Shown here piece by piece: positions 36,904-47,780 of a stretch of 64,000 bases of DNA (its first letter is position 1; each line of letters starts with the position of its first letter). Source of the stretch: Chitinophaga sp. S165. Lineage in GTDB: Bacteria; Bacteroidota; Bacteroidia; Chitinophagales; Chitinophagaceae. The position numbers were made by a program, and so were the translations under genes. The DNA lies in assembly GCF_003182155.1 (NCBI RefSeq), contig NZ_QGTG01000001.1, positions 1,036,390-1,100,389 on the forward strand. The letters are read 5' to 3'. A model generated the notes under the pieces. The model was not told where the DNA came from. It saw nothing but the letters and a program-made list of their open reading frames with translations, and ran no database searches.

Positions 36904-37967
36904 GCTACTGTGACCTGGTCTGAAAGATAAACGTCCTGGATAGCGTTCAGCAGTGCTACACCGTCTCCGAAAGGCCGCTGAAATGCCTTTCTTCCGGAGA
37001 TAAGGCCCATGCCACCAGCCCTTTTATTGATCACGGCAGTACGTACCGCTTCTTTCAGATCACCGGCGCCGGAGGAAGCCCCACCGGAGTTGATCAATCC
37101 GATACGGCCGCTATAACAGTTCAATACCTGGTAACGGCACATATCTATAGGATTTGTCGTACTTAACTCTGTATACATACGCTCGTCCAGCTTACCGTAA
37201 GAACTGCTTCCCATATTGAGCGCCTTATACCCTCCGTTCATCTCCGGCAGCTTCTGTTTGATGATATCAGCCTGTATGGTAACGCCCAGGTGATTAGCCT
37301 GTCCGGTCAGATCGGCCGCCAGGTGATAGTCTTTACCGCCTTTAAAAGCGTCGTTACGGAGGTAACACCACAATATAGTTGCCATTCCCAGATTATGCGC
37401 TTCTTCAAAAGCCTTTGACACCTCAACGATCTGCCGCCTTGACTCGGAGGAGCCAAAATAAATCGTAGCGCCAACTGCTACCGCGCCCAGGTTCCAGGCG
37501 TCCCGCACAGAGCCGAACATGGTCTGATCGAATGTGTTCGGATAGGTCAGCAGCTCGTTATGATTGATCTTAACGATAAAGGGGATCTTATGGGCATACT
37601 TCCGGGACATCAGGGCCAGTCCGCCGAAGGTAGTGGCTACGGCATTACATCCTCCCTCAATGGCAAGCCGGACTATATTTTCCGGATCAAAGTATTGCGG
37701 ATTGGGCGCAAAGGATGCGCCCGCGCTATGCTCAATACCCTGGTCTATCGGCAGAATAGAAACGTACCCCGTACCCGACAGGCGGCCCGAATTATATAAT
37801 TGCGCCAGGCTGCGTAAGGTTTGGGCATTCCTGTTCGAGAGGGCAAAATGATCGTCAAGGAAACGGGGAGAAGGAAGATGCAATTGTTCTTTGGGAAACT
37901 TGCATTTATAGGTCAACAGATTCGGGGCATCGTCGCCTAATATGCTGTTCAATTTGTCTAAAGTCAT
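36900..37967 (-). CDS. fbaB: Class I fructose-bisphosphate aldolase (FbaB/DhnA type)
   Basis: A 355-residue enzyme that cleaves fructose 1,6-bisphosphate to dihydroxyacetone phosphate and glyceraldehyde 3-phosphate through a Schiff base. It is very similar in recall to E. coli Fba[50 protein letters not shown] carrying the expected lysine region, and [16 protein letters not shown]. It reads against the genes on both sides and overlaps the PLP enzyme gene by 4 bases. It is a housekeeping-type gene enclosed between two biosynthetic genes and probably does not take part in the cluster. Confidence 0.95.
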   Translation of the reverse strand: MTLDKLNSILGDDAPNLLTYKCKFPKEQLHLPSPRFLDDHFALSNRNAQTLRSLAQLYNSGRLSGTGYVSILPIDQGIEHSAGASFAPNPQYFDPENIVRLAIEGGCNAVATTFGGLALMSRKYAHKIPFIVKINHNELLTYPNTFDQTMFGSVRDAWNLGAVAVGATIYFGSSESRRQIVEVSKAFEEAHNLGMATILWCYLRNDAFKGGKDYHLAADLTGQANHLGVTIQADIIKQKLPEMNGGYKALNMGSSSYGKLDERMYTELSTTNPIDMCRYQVLNCYSGRIGLINSGGASSGAGDLKEAVRTAVINKRAGGMGLISGRKAFQRPFGDGVALLNAIQDVYLSDQVTVA

Positions 37968-38132
37968 GGTATTTTATTTAATATGAATTACCGCAACTAC
38001 TATGTTCTATTGACGGGAACGAAGCTACAAAAAAATCCGGCTAACTATTCAACCCGAGGAGGTTAAAGACTACAGGAATATGTGGCAAGGGTTCTTCACC
38101 CTGATTGTAAATTAGCTCTTATTAAAAAACTC

Positions 38133-39791
38133 ATGCCCGATCAGAATATAAAAGACACAGCCCGGCCAGTTGGATATAAGTTATACCTCAGAATGGTTCT
38201 TCAACATTCGGACATTCCCAAAAGGACCCTCATATTTTACACTGTCTTATCCGGTATCGTCAATGCGGTTTTACTATCTGTTCTGAATGCGGCGGCCAAC
38301 TCCGCCGGCGAAGGAGAAGTACAGGTAAAATATCTCCTGATGTTCGGCTGTGCATTAGCTGTATTCTACATCACTAAAAGATATATCCTAAGGAAATCTG
38401 TTGTTATAGTAGAGAATGCCGTTTATAACCTGCGACTCAGAATACTGGAAAAACTGAGAAAATGTGAGCTCTCCCCTATGGAGTCTATTGGCAAGGATGA
38501 GATCTTCACACGGGTATCCAACGATACCAACTTCATCTCGCAATCAGCCGCCGTTATCATCAATGCATTTCAGGCATTGGTACTTGTGACCTTTGCACTT
38601 ATTTATATTGCGTTCCTTTCATTCACTGCTTTTACGGCTACTATCCTGATCCTCGCCATTGCCATTTCTTATTTTCTAAGGAGACAAAGTGCCATCAACC
38701 AGGAACTGCGGGCAGCCAATCAGAATGAAGCCGCTTTTTATGATCATATAGAGAACCTGGTGGAAGGGTTTAAAGAAATAAAGATCAACCACCTGAAAAA
38801 TGAACAGCTGTTCAGCGACATACGGGAGACCGCAGATTATGGAAAGTCCGTCAAGATCAGTAGCGGATTGCGTTTTGCCGTTGGGTTCATGTTTTCGGAA
38901 ATGGTGTTCTACCTGCTACTGGCCTCGATCATTTTCCTGCTTCCGCAATTCCAGACGCTCTATGCAGGTACACTTACCCGCCTTACTGCATCTATCCTCT
39001 TTGTGATCGGTCCGCTCGAAAATATTGTTACCACTATTCCCTTGTTTGCGAAAGCGATCCAGTCTACGCAGAACATTGACCACCTTGAACGGAAGATCTC
39101 TTCTTTCTCAGAAGAGGACACGAAGAAAGCCTATCCTCCCCTGCCGGCGTTCGAAGAGATCAAATTGGAGAATGTGGTGTACGATTACATGGATGAGGAC
39201 AGGCAGTCATCTTTTACATTAGGACCTATAAATTTCACGTTGAAGAAAGGGGCACTGATATGTATCATAGGTGGGAATGGAAGTGGAAAATCCACCTTCC
39301 TGAAAGTACTTACAAATCTCTATCATCCGGGGTCGGGCCGCATCATGGTGAACGGGCATGATCTGAAACATTACAACAAAGAAGATTACCGTTACTGGTT
39401 CTCCACCATCTTTACCGACTTCCACCTGTTCCCTAAAATATACGGCATCCCTAAACTCAATGCCGACAAGGTCAATGAGTATATCAACCTGATGGGATTG
39501 TCGCACAAGACACATTTTAACGGAGAGAATTTCAGTAATGTAAGATTGTCGACCGGTCAGCGTAAAAGGTTGGCGCTGATATGTACCCTGTTAGAAGATA
39601 AACCCATTATGATCTTGGACGAGGTGACCGCCGACCAGGACCCTGGTTTCAAAAAGTTCTTTTACACAGAAGTCTTACCCTCATTCAGGTTAAAAGGTAA
39701 AACTGTCATTATGGTCTCACACGATGACAAGTATACCGAACAGTTTGACCAGGTAATAGAAATGGAATATGGTAAGATCATTTCACAATAA
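38133..39791 (+). CDS. Cyclic-peptide-type ABC exporter (PvdE/SyrD family)
   Basis: A 552-residue half-transporter from the ATG at 38133; a GTG at 38082 would add 17 residues without family resemblance. The N-terminal 330 residues hold six membrane helices. The nucleotide-binding domain has Walker A CIIGGNGSGKSTFLKVL (about residues 376-392), the signature LSTGQRKRLALI (about 471) and Walker B PIMILDEVTADQDP (about 490). This subfamily exports NRPS-made peptides such as pyoverdine precursors and syringomycin to the periplasm. It lies 12 bases before the PKS gene and is thus the first gene of that operon and the likely exporter of the product. Confidence 0.92.
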   Translation: MPDQNIKDTARPVGYKLYLRMVLQHSDIPKRTLIFYTVLSGIVNAVLLSVLNAAANSAGEGEVQVKYLLMFGCALAVFYITKRYILRKSVVIVENAVYNLRLRILEKLRKCELSPMESIGKDEIFTRVSNDTNFISQSAAVIINAFQALVLVTFALIYIAFLSFTAFTATILILAIAISYFLRRQSAINQELRAANQNEAAFYDHIENLVEGFKEIKINHLKNEQLFSDIRETADYGKSVKISSGLRFAVGFMFSEMVFYLLLASIIFLLPQFQTLYAGTLTRLTASILFVIGPLENIVTTIPLFAKAIQSTQNIDHLERKISSFSEEDTKKAYPPLPAFEEIKLENVVYDYMDEDRQSSFTLGPINFTLKKGALICIIGGNGSGKSTFLKVLTNLYHPGSGRIMVNGHDLKHYNKEDYRYWFSTIFTDFHLFPKIYGIPKLNADKVNEYINLMGLSHKTHFNGENFSNVRLSTGQRKRLALICTLLEDKPIMILDEVTADQDPGFKKFFYTEVLPSFRLKGKTVIMVSHDDKYTEQFDQVIEMEYGKIISQ

Positions 39792-39803
39792 CGAACAATT
39801 ATT

Positions 39804-42800
39804 ATGCACCAGTCCCTTGTTAATTTCCCGGATATAACAGCCGCACTGCTTAACCGTTCCGATCTAGCAGAAAGAAAGATCACCTTCGTAAAAGGAATGA
39901 CCGAAGAAGAAGCCCTGACCCACGAACAGCTTATTCATGCCGCTAAAGGATTGTTAGGTCATTTCACTGCTTATGGTATAAGAAAAGGAGATGAACTGAT
40001 CATTCAGACAGATGATAATAAAAAGTTTGTTATTGCTTTCGTAGCCTGTCTGTTAGGCGGCATCATCGCTGTGCCACTTGCCACAGGTACACAGGACGAG
40101 CATAAACAAAAGATCAGGAATGCCTGGCGTATCATGAAACGTCCGTTCCTTTTTGCAGATGCCGAAAGCCTTGCCAGGCTGGAACAATTCTTTACAGCAG
40201 GCGATGCAGCATGGTGGAAAGAAATGCAGGCTTTTGTAGTATTATGGACAACCGATATCAAACCTGCACAGATCAGTCATGCTGCCTCTCCCGACGAAAT
40301 TGCCTATCTGCAGTTCTCATCAGGTTCTACCGGGCAACCAAAAGGGATCATGATCTCACATATGAATGTGCTGAGCAATGTCCATGCTATTCAGATCAGT
40401 TCTGACATGGCCCCCGGAGAAACCGGTGTTTCCTGGCTGCCGCTCACACATGACATGGGACTGGTCGGGTGTCTTTTTAAAACGTTACTGCTTGGATACA
40501 ACCTGGTGTTGATCCCTACGGCTTTGTTCATCCGGCATCCCATGATCTGGATGCACAAGGTGGATGAACACCGTGGCAATATTGGCTATTCTCCCAATTT
40601 CGGTTATAAATACTTTCTGCAGGATTTTGAAAGTAAAAGCCAGCATGTACAATGGGACTTAAGCTGTCTTAAATCAATCTACAACGGCGCTGAAAGTATT
40701 AATCATGAGTTGATCAGCCAGTTCGTTACAGCACTTAAACCACATAAAATAAGCCAGGAAGTCATGCTACCAGCCTATGGAATGGCTGAAGCTACATTGA
40801 TGGCGTCTTTTCATCCTTATGGTACACCTTTTATCACTGTTACTGTAAACAGGTTAAGCCTGCAACATGAAGGGACGGTGGAATTTGTACCCGAAGGATC
40901 GCCACAGGCTATTACCCTTGTGTCCTGCGGTCAGGCATCGAAGTATGTGCAGATTAGGATCACCGATAAACATGATCAGTTGCTGGCTGACGGACAAACA
41001 GGTAATATCCAGTTAAAGGGCCTGAGTATTACATCCGGTTATTATCAGCTGGAAGACGCCGATGCATTTTCAGCGGATGGATGGCTGAAGACCGGTGATA
41101 CCGGTTTTATTCATGAAGGCAATCTCTATATCGCAGGCCGGGAAAAGGAAATGATCATCATCAACGGATTAAACTATTATCCTTATGACCTGGAGAGAGT
41201 GCTGGAAGCAGAAGACGGGAAATTGTTCAGCCTTACGAAAACAGCAGCAGCTTCCGTACCGGATGGTAAGAATGGTGAGGAACTGGTCATCTTTATACAA
41301 TACAGAGGCTCAGAACAGCAGTTCGCAGGTGTTTCAGAACAGGTCAGAAAGATCATTATGAAACACTTTGGGCTTGTGGTAAAATCTGTTGTACCGGTAA
41401 GCCGTATCCCTAAAACGACCAGCGGTAAATTACAACGGACCAAACTGGCGGAAGAATACCTGGAAAAAAGACCTCCTATAGAGAAGAAGATCTCTCAGTA
41501 CAGCACGTACATACAATTAATACAGCAGGAAATAACCGCCTTATTTGGCATTACCGATATCCAGACCGATGTACCACTGATCGACCTGGGATTCGATTCC
41601 CTCAAAGGCACATCGCTGATCAACCGGATCAACCATATCATGCAACTCAGTTTAAGCCCGACCGTAGTATTTGAATATCCTACAATTCACCGGTTGGCAG
41701 AACACCTTGCGACTGTTAAGCAGGAAAAGAAGACGGTTAACCGCCGGGCAACTTTTGAGCCGGTCGCTATCATTGGTATGGCAGGTAAATTTCCGGCAGG
41801 CGCTGATGACCCTGAAAAGCTCTGGGAACTGCTGATCAAAGGTATAGATCCTGTTATGACAGTGCCGGCGGAAAGATGGCGTGTGCAAAATGGCGACAAG
41901 GCCTTCGCAGGCAGCTTTGTTGATCACCCGGAATTATTTGATGCAGGCTTCTTTGGCATTTCACCAAAAGAGGCAGCGGCATTAGACCCGCAACAGCGGA
42001 TGTTACTGGAGACAGCTTTCCTGTCATTGCAGGATGCAGGTTATCCGCTACCGTTGATCCAACATACCGAAACAGGTGTTTTTCTTGGCCTTAGCCACAG
42101 CGATTATATGCGCGCCCATATCTGTTCTGACGATATGGAAGCAATCGATCCTTATTCCCTGACGGGGACTATCACCAGCACTGCCGCAGGCAGGTTGTCT
42201 TATTTCTTTGATCTGACCGGCCCTGCGATGGTCATTAATACAGCATGTTCTTCTTCCCTCGCGGCCATCCATTATGCATGTAACAGCCTGCAATCCGGCG
42301 ATTGTACCATGGCTATAGCCGGAGGTGTAAACCTGATGCTTGCGCCGGAGCCCAGCGTCGCCCTTACCAGGATCCAGGCGTTGTCGCCCGACGGCAGGTG
42401 TAAAACCTTCGATGCCGGAGCTGATGGCTATGGCCGTGGAGAAGGATGCGCCCTGGTTATCCTGAAACCACTGGCCAGTGCCATAGAGAATGGAGATGCT
42501 ATATTAGGCGTCATCCGTAGCTCGGCGATCAACCAGGACGGCAAAAGCAACGGTATGACAGCCCCGAATGGACTGGCGCAACAACGGTTGCTCAGCAAAG
42601 CAATCCAGATGGCAGGCATTCATCCTGATGAGGTAGACTACGTAGAAGCACATGGAACAGGTACGCCGTTAGGAGATCCGTTGGAGTTAGAAGCTATGCA
42701 ACAGGCCTATCAAACCGGCGGCAGACAATCGCCTTTGCTTACAGGCAGCCTCAAGTCTAATATCGGGCACCTTGAATCGGCAGCAGGTATTGCAGGACTT

Positions 42801-45800
42801 ATTAAGGTCCTATTGTCCTTCCGGTATCAGCAGATCCCCGGTAATCTTCACTTCCATCGTCCTAATCCGCTGATACCGTGGAAAACCGCACAGATAAAAG
42901 TGGTGGACCAACCAGTCAGCTGGCTGGCAGACAAAAAGAGAATAGCAGGGATCAGTTCATTTGGTTTCAGCGGTACCAATGCACATGCTATTATTGAAGC
43001 GCCGGTAGTTACCCGCCATACATCTCCAGACAAAGGCAGTTATATCTGCACGCTGTCCGCTCATTCTATAGCTGCACTAAAGGAGATGACAACAGATCTC
43101 CAGAAATATGTATCTGGCACAAACGCATCTATCGGAGAGATCACTTACAATATCAACAGAAGAAATAACGGGCTGCCCTATCACTGGCATTGTATAACGA
43201 ACAGTAAGGAGGCCCTCGCTTCATCATTAGCGAAGTTCTCTGAAGAACAGGCTGTTTATTGCAGGCAGATAAAACATACGATCGGATTCCAGTTCACGGG
43301 ACAGGGATCTCAATACACTGGCATGGGGAAAGAGCTCTATGAGTATTATCCTGTTTTCCGCCAGGCGATCGATGATTGCAGTAAGCTGTATGCAAAATAC
43401 AACAACGGTATCTCCTTATCGGAAATCATCTTCAAAGAAGATCCGGACAAACGTATTGACCAGACCCGGTATACACAACCTGCGCTTTTCAGCTTATCGT
43501 ATGCGCTGTCTGCATTGTATAAAAGTTTTGGTATCACGCCTGCAATAGTAATGGGCCACAGCATCGGAGAGTTTACTGCATCGTGCGTGGCAGGGCTGCT
43601 AACATTAGAAGATGCGGTGATGCTGATAAGTGACAGGGCGAGGCTAATGCAGGAATTACCTGCAGGCACTGGTATGATGTCACTGAATGTTTCGGAAGCG
43701 AAGGCCAATCAACTGATAACAGCCCTTAAGCTTGACTTGTATATCGCTTGTGTGAATGCCCCTCAACAAACTGTCGTTTCCGGGAAATCGGACCAGCTGC
43801 AATTACTGAAAGATAATGCTAGGGACGTCAACTGTTCTCCGCTGAATGTATCACATGCTTTCCACTCTCCATTAATGGCTCCTGCGGCAGAATCGCTCAT
43901 GCAAACAAGCGCCAAAGTCAGGCAAGGAAAAACAGTTATCCCTGTAATTTCCAATGTTACAGGACTTACACTTAATGAAACACAACAACAAGACCCGGCT
44001 TACTGGTCAAAGCATATGCTGCAGGCAGTCAGGTACAATGACTCCATTCACTCATTACAGCAATCAGGGTGTACATTGTGCCTGGAGGTTGGCCCACAGC
44101 CGGTACTGACCAACATGGTCAATAACCTGCAACTTCCATCACTCGAAGCGATCCCTTCACTGAGAAGAGGTAAACCTGCCGTCGCCCAGTTCATGGAAAG
44201 CCTGGCCTGTTTGCAAAGGAATGGGATCCATGTAGACTGGAAACAGGGCGAGAGCGGGTATCAGCTGCAACATCTGCCAATACCACCCTATCCGTTCCAG
44301 AAAAAGAAGTACTGGATGCCATTGTTTGTGGCCGGGCAAGGGAAACTAATGTCCTCCACAGAGATCAACGAGGACAGTATTTCAGAACTGGTGTATCAAA
44401 AGATTGCAACGGCAGAAACGGTAGCTCCGGCTCTACAGGTGATCCTTTATGATCAGCAACGTGAAACTGCGGAACACTGGCAACAACAGCTATTGTCGGC
44501 AGGTACGGATACGATCATTGCTCATATCAGCGTCGCTCCCGAAATAACCGAAAGAACAACGATCTGTTATATCTCTAATCTTTTTGAAGATAGTACGCCG
44601 GTCATTGACCAACAGGAACTGCTTCACCTCGCAGCATTGACAGAACAGGTCCGGTCGGCTTCCCTCGAGCGGTTTATCATTGTTACCAACAATGTACATC
44701 AGCAGGCATCTGTCAACCTTCAAAGCAGCATGTTATGGGGCTTCTTCATTTCCCTGAAACATGAACTGGACCATGTGCAGTTTACGGTCGTTGACGTCAA
44801 TGCAAATGAATATAGCCAGGCATTGGCACTTATCACCAGTCAGTTACCTGCCACGGGATTTCAATTCGTGATCCGTGAAGGGCAATGGTCCATGCCGGTA
44901 CTTGAACAAAAACTGCTCATTGAAAAAACAACAGCACTATCTATTCAGAAGGACAAAACATATATCGTTACGGGCGGGTTCGGCAGTCTGGGCACACAGG
45001 TTGTGCAATGGCTGGTCCAGAAGGGCGCCGGGCATGTTGTTATCACAGGCAGAGGGCCTTTACGGGAAACAGTATCATCGCAATGGGAACAGCAGGGCTG
45101 CAGGATCACTTATATCCAGATGAAGGAAAATGAATCGCTGTCCCAACGACTGAAGAACATTACAAATGTAAAGGGCATCATTCATACTGCCGGCGCTATC
45201 AATGATAAGTTACTCCTCTCACATAATAAGGAAAGCTTCACATCGGTGTTCGAGGGGAAGGTACAGCATGCATGGGAACTCCACAAACTGAGCGTGCAAT
45301 GGCAACCGGACTTCTTCGTTTTGTTTTCCTCTACCGTATCGCTGATAGGTAATGCCGGACAAACAAACTACGGCGCTGCGAACTATCTGTTGAACGGCCT
45401 AGCACAACTGCGTAAAGCGCAGCAGCTACCTTGTGTCAGCATCTGCTGGGGACCCTGGAAAAGTTCAGCCATGGCAGCATCATTGTCTTCCCATTTTGAA
45501 CAACTGGGCATCCATCCCTTTGATAACCAGGAAGGCATCCGGTTAATGGAATCGTTGATGCAGGCAAAAGGCGCGGTATATGCGGCGCTGGACCTTACAC
45601 CCGGACAGGCATTTCCAGGCTGGTTACAGCCTTATTTACCTCAAGGGTGGCATAAGGCCCAGGGGAATGAAGAAATCGTCCGTATGGCCTTCGTATTACC
45701 CAAAAATGAAACCGGCATGCTGGAACTGGTGAAAAAACTGGCGAAAGATGTACTAGGGCTTGGAGAAGATGAGCCACTTGTTACTGACCGGCCTTATTTT

Positions 45801-46037
45801 GAAACCGGGTTTGACTCCATCATGCTCAATACACTCAAAAACAAACTGGTGGCCGCAACAGGGATCCCCATTCCGATCTCCCATTTCTTCCAGTATCCGA
45901 CAATCGCCACCTTGTCCGGCTACATCTTTTCTGCGTTAAACAAACCAGCATACGATCCTGAAGACCTACTGATCGCTGAGATCAGCATGATCTCCGACGA
46001 CGAAATTGCGAACATCCTAAACGAATATAAAGTGTAA
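39804..46037 (+). CDS. Polyketide synthase FAAL-ACP-KS-AT-KR-ACP
   Basis: A 2077-residue megasynthase. Residues 1-560 are a fatty-acyl-AMP ligase (LQFSSGSTGQPKGIMISH near 169-187). An ACP follows with S599 in LGFDSLKG. The KS (650-1075) keeps Cys815 in NTACSSSLA and the two histidines in EAHGTGTPLGD and SNIGHLESA. The AT (about 1150-1450) has S1253 in MGHSIGEF and the malonyl-type HAFH motif. The KR (about 1700-1890) has TGGFGSLGTQV and NYGAANYLL. The last ACP has S2005. There is no DH, ER or TE. The enzyme should load a free fatty acid, extend it once with malonyl-CoA, reduce to a beta-hydroxyacyl chain and pass it on, presumably to the NRPS. Its stop overlaps the carbamoyltransferase start. 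Confidence 0.95.
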   Translation: MHQSLVNFPDITAALLNRSDLAERKITFVKGMTEEEALTHEQLIHAAKGLLGHFTAYGIRKGDELIIQTDDNKKFVIAFVACLLGGIIAVPLATGTQDEHKQKIRNAWRIMKRPFLFADAESLARLEQFFTAGDAAWWKEMQAFVVLWTTDIKPAQISHAASPDEIAYLQFSSGSTGQPKGIMISHMNVLSNVHAIQISSDMAPGETGVSWLPLTHDMGLVGCLFKTLLLGYNLVLIPTALFIRHPMIWMHKVDEHRGNIGYSPNFGYKYFLQDFESKSQHVQWDLSCLKSIYNGAESINHELISQFVTALKPHKISQEVMLPAYGMAEATLMASFHPYGTPFITVTVNRLSLQHEGTVEFVPEGSPQAITLVSCGQASKYVQIRITDKHDQLLADGQTGNIQLKGLSITSGYYQLEDADAFSADGWLKTGDTGFIHEGNLYIAGREKEMIIINGLNYYPYDLERVLEAEDGKLFSLTKTAAASVPDGKNGEELVIFIQYRGSEQQFAGVSEQVRKIIMKHFGLVVKSVVPVSRIPKTTSGKLQRTKLAEEYLEKRPPIEKKISQYSTYIQLIQQEITALFGITDIQTDVPLIDLGFDSLKGTSLINRINHIMQLSLSPTVVFEYPTIHRLAEHLATVKQEKKTVNRRATFEPVAIIGMAGKFPAGADDPEKLWELLIKGIDPVMTVPAERWRVQNGDKAFAGSFVDHPELFDAGFFGISPKEAAALDPQQRMLLETAFLSLQDAGYPLPLIQHTETGVFLGLSHSDYMRAHICSDDMEAIDPYSLTGTITSTAAGRLSYFFDLTGPAMVINTACSSSLAAIHYACNSLQSGDCTMAIAGGVNLMLAPEPSVALTRIQALSPDGRCKTFDAGADGYGRGEGCALVILKPLASAIENGDAILGVIRSSAINQDGKSNGMTAPNGLAQQRLLSKAIQMAGIHPDEVDYVEAHGTGTPLGDPLELEAMQQAYQTGGRQSPLLTGSLKSNIGHLESAAGIAGLIKVLLSFRYQQIPGNLHFHRPNPLIPWKTAQIKVVDQPVSWLADKKRIAGISSFGFSGTNAHAIIEAPVVTRHTSPDKGSYICTLSAHSIAALKEMTTDLQKYVSGTNASIGEITYNINRRNNGLPYHWHCITNSKEALASSLAKFSEEQAVYCRQIKHTIGFQFTGQGSQYTGMGKELYEYYPVFRQAIDDCSKLYAKYNNGISLSEIIFKEDPDKRIDQTRYTQPALFSLSYALSALYKSFGITPAIVMGHSIGEFTASCVAGLLTLEDAVMLISDRARLMQELPAGTGMMSLNVSEAKANQLITALKLDLYIACVNAPQQTVVSGKSDQLQLLKDNARDVNCSPLNVSHAFHSPLMAPAAESLMQTSAKVRQGKTVIPVISNVTGLTLNETQQQDPAYWSKHMLQAVRYNDSIHSLQQSGCTLCLEVGPQPVLTNMVNNLQLPSLEAIPSLRRGKPAVAQFMESLACLQRNGIHVDWKQGESGYQLQHLPIPPYPFQKKKYWMPLFVAGQGKLMSSTEINEDSISELVYQKIATAETVAPALQVILYDQQRETAEHWQQQLLSAGTDTIIAHISVAPEITERTTICYISNLFEDSTPVIDQQELLHLAALTEQVRSASLERFIIVTNNVHQQASVNLQSSMLWGFFISLKHELDHVQFTVVDVNANEYSQALALITSQLPATGFQFVIREGQWSMPVLEQKLLIEKTTALSIQKDKTYIVTGGFGSLGTQVVQWLVQKGAGHVVITGRGPLRETVSSQWEQQGCRITYIQMKENESLSQRLKNITNVKGIIHTAGAINDKLLLSHNKESFTSVFEGKVQHAWELHKLSVQWQPDFFVLFSSTVSLIGNAGQTNYGAANYLLNGLAQLRKAQQLPCVSICWGPWKSSAMAASLSSHFEQLGIHPFDNQEGIRLMESLMQAKGAVYAALDLTPGQAFPGWLQPYLPQGWHKAQGNEEIVRMAFVLPKNETGMLELVKKLAKDVLGLGEDEPLVTDRPYFETGFDSIMLNTLKNKLVAATGIPIPISHFFQYPTIATLSGYIFSALNKPAYDPEDLLIAEISMISDDEIANILNEYKV

Positions 46038-47776
46038 TGGAAACATATTACATCGGTCTTTCAAATACATTCCACGACTCCTCTATTGCCATCATGAACA
46101 ATCAGGGAGAGGTACTGTTTGCAGAAGCAACAGAAAGAAAACTGCAATATAAGAGAGGGCTGAGTTGCCCTGCCGACAACTTCGATATTGGCCGTACGCT
46201 GAAAAAATACTGTAAGAAGGGCGCTTCCTTCGTGGTTGCTACGTCGTGGAGCCAGGATTACCTGGAGTTCCTTGACAGACTGGAACGGCTTGGGTTCTTT
46301 TCAGAAAAGAGCCTTACAAATCCCTTGTTACAACTTCCTTCCAGGTACATCTTCTCAAAGGCTTCCATTTATACCATTCTCAAATTACAGCACCAGTACC
46401 AGAAGAATGCGGGTACGGGCATCTTACTCGCCCTGCAACAACACTTCCCTGAAAGTAAAGTGAGCTTCCGCAGTTTCTCCCACCATCTGGCACATGCGGC
46501 CTACGCCTGTTATACCAGTCCGTATGAAAACGCTGCCTGTGCCGTTATTGACGGCTACGGGGAAGGCGGTTCCATTTCCATTTATCATTACGAAAATGAT
46601 AAGGTGAAGGAGGTCAGACTGCATAAAGGCCCTCAAAGCCTGGGATGGTTGTATGAGATGATCACAACACTTTGCGGCTTTGACTGGTTTACCGGCGAGG
46701 AGTGGAAAGTGATGGGACTTGCGCCTTACGGCAAGATCATCCCGGAGGCCTACAAACTAATAAAGGAATTATGCTGGTACGACAACCTCCGTCTGCATTA
46801 TCCTCCTGTTGAAAGGATCATCGCGATATTAAAAGAACTGGAAGCATTCAAACGGGCGCCTGACAGTGATCCGTGGACGGCGGCGGACCTGGCATTTACA
46901 GGACAGACCTGTTTTTCGGAGCTGACCACCGCCATGCTGAAAGACGTGGAGTCGCTTAAACTATCGGCTAACCTGGTTATAGGAGGCGGCTGCGGATTAA
47001 ACTCTTCCTTTAACGGAACAGTAACATCTACTACGGGCTTCAACAAATTATTCGTTCCATCTGCCCCCGCAGATGATGGCAATTCCATAGGCGCAGCCAT
47101 GCTTGCATTAAAAGAAGATAATCCTGCCATTAAACTGGGAAGTAAATCCTTCTTCACACCATATCTTGGTTCTGCCATCCAGGAGGAAGCCATTAAACGG
47201 ATGTTACAGCTGGGAAGGGTGAACAATATCCGTCACCTGCCACTTAGCATCCATAAAGAAACCGCCGCGAAACTGGCAGAAGGAAAACTCGTAGCATGGG
47301 TGCAGGGAAGAGCAGAATTCGGTCCGCGGTCACTAGGCAACCGGAGTATTCTGGCCGACCCAAGACCGGAAGACATGAAGAACAAGATCAACTCAATGGT
47401 AAAGTTCAGGGAAGAGTTCCGTCCGTTTGCGCCTTCTATTCTGCATGAATTCGGGGATACCTACTTTGAGAATTATGAGGAAACGCCTTATATGGAGCGG
47501 ACACTTATTTTCAAGAAGGAAGTGAAGAGCCAGATACCGGCGGTTGTACATGCCAATCATACCGGCAGATTACAAACCGTGAAAAAAGAGTGGAATGCAT
47601 CTTACTATAAACTGATCAAATCATTCTATGACATTACAGGTGTCCCCATTGTACTTAACACTAGTTTGAATATTATGGGGAAACCTATATTGCATTCACT
47701 GGAAGACGCTATCGGGATGTTTTATACAACTGGCCTGGATGTACTGGTTGTAAACGACTATATGATAGAGAAGTAA
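46037..47776 (+). CDS. NodU/CmcH-family O-carbamoyltransferase
   Basis: A 579-residue enzyme that uses carbamoyl phosphate and ATP to carbamoylate a hydroxyl group. The N-terminal Kae1-like domain has the metal-binding HHLAHAAYAC (about 149-158), DGYGEGGSIS and GGGCGLNSSFNG. The C-terminal domain has RAEFGPRSLGNRSILADPR and NTSLNIMGKPIL, both family hallmarks. Its start codon overlaps the PKS stop (taatg), so it is made together with the PKS. A likely substrate is the beta-hydroxyl formed by the KR, or a Ser/Thr/hydroxy-Asp hydroxyl of the peptide; which one cannot be decided. It ends 4 bases from the stop of the convergent NRPS operon. Confidence 0.93.
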   Translation: METYYIGLSNTFHDSSIAIMNNQGEVLFAEATERKLQYKRGLSCPADNFDIGRTLKKYCKKGASFVVATSWSQDYLEFLDRLERLGFFSEKSLTNPLLQLPSRYIFSKASIYTILKLQHQYQKNAGTGILLALQQHFPESKVSFRSFSHHLAHAAYACYTSPYENAACAVIDGYGEGGSISIYHYENDKVKEVRLHKGPQSLGWLYEMITTLCGFDWFTGEEWKVMGLAPYGKIIPEAYKLIKELCWYDNLRLHYPPVERIIAILKELEAFKRAPDSDPWTAADLAFTGQTCFSELTTAMLKDVESLKLSANLVIGGGCGLNSSFNGTVTSTTGFNKLFVPSAPADDGNSIGAAMLALKEDNPAIKLGSKSFFTPYLGSAIQEEAIKRMLQLGRVNNIRHLPLSIHKETAAKLAEGKLVAWVQGRAEFGPRSLGNRSILADPRPEDMKNKINSMVKFREEFRPFAPSILHEFGDTYFENYEETPYMERTLIFKKEVKSQIPAVVHANHTGRLQTVKKEWNASYYKLIKSFYDITGVPIVLNTSLNIMGKPILHSLEDAIGMFYTTGLDVLVVNDYMIEK

Positions 47777-47780
47777 AGTT

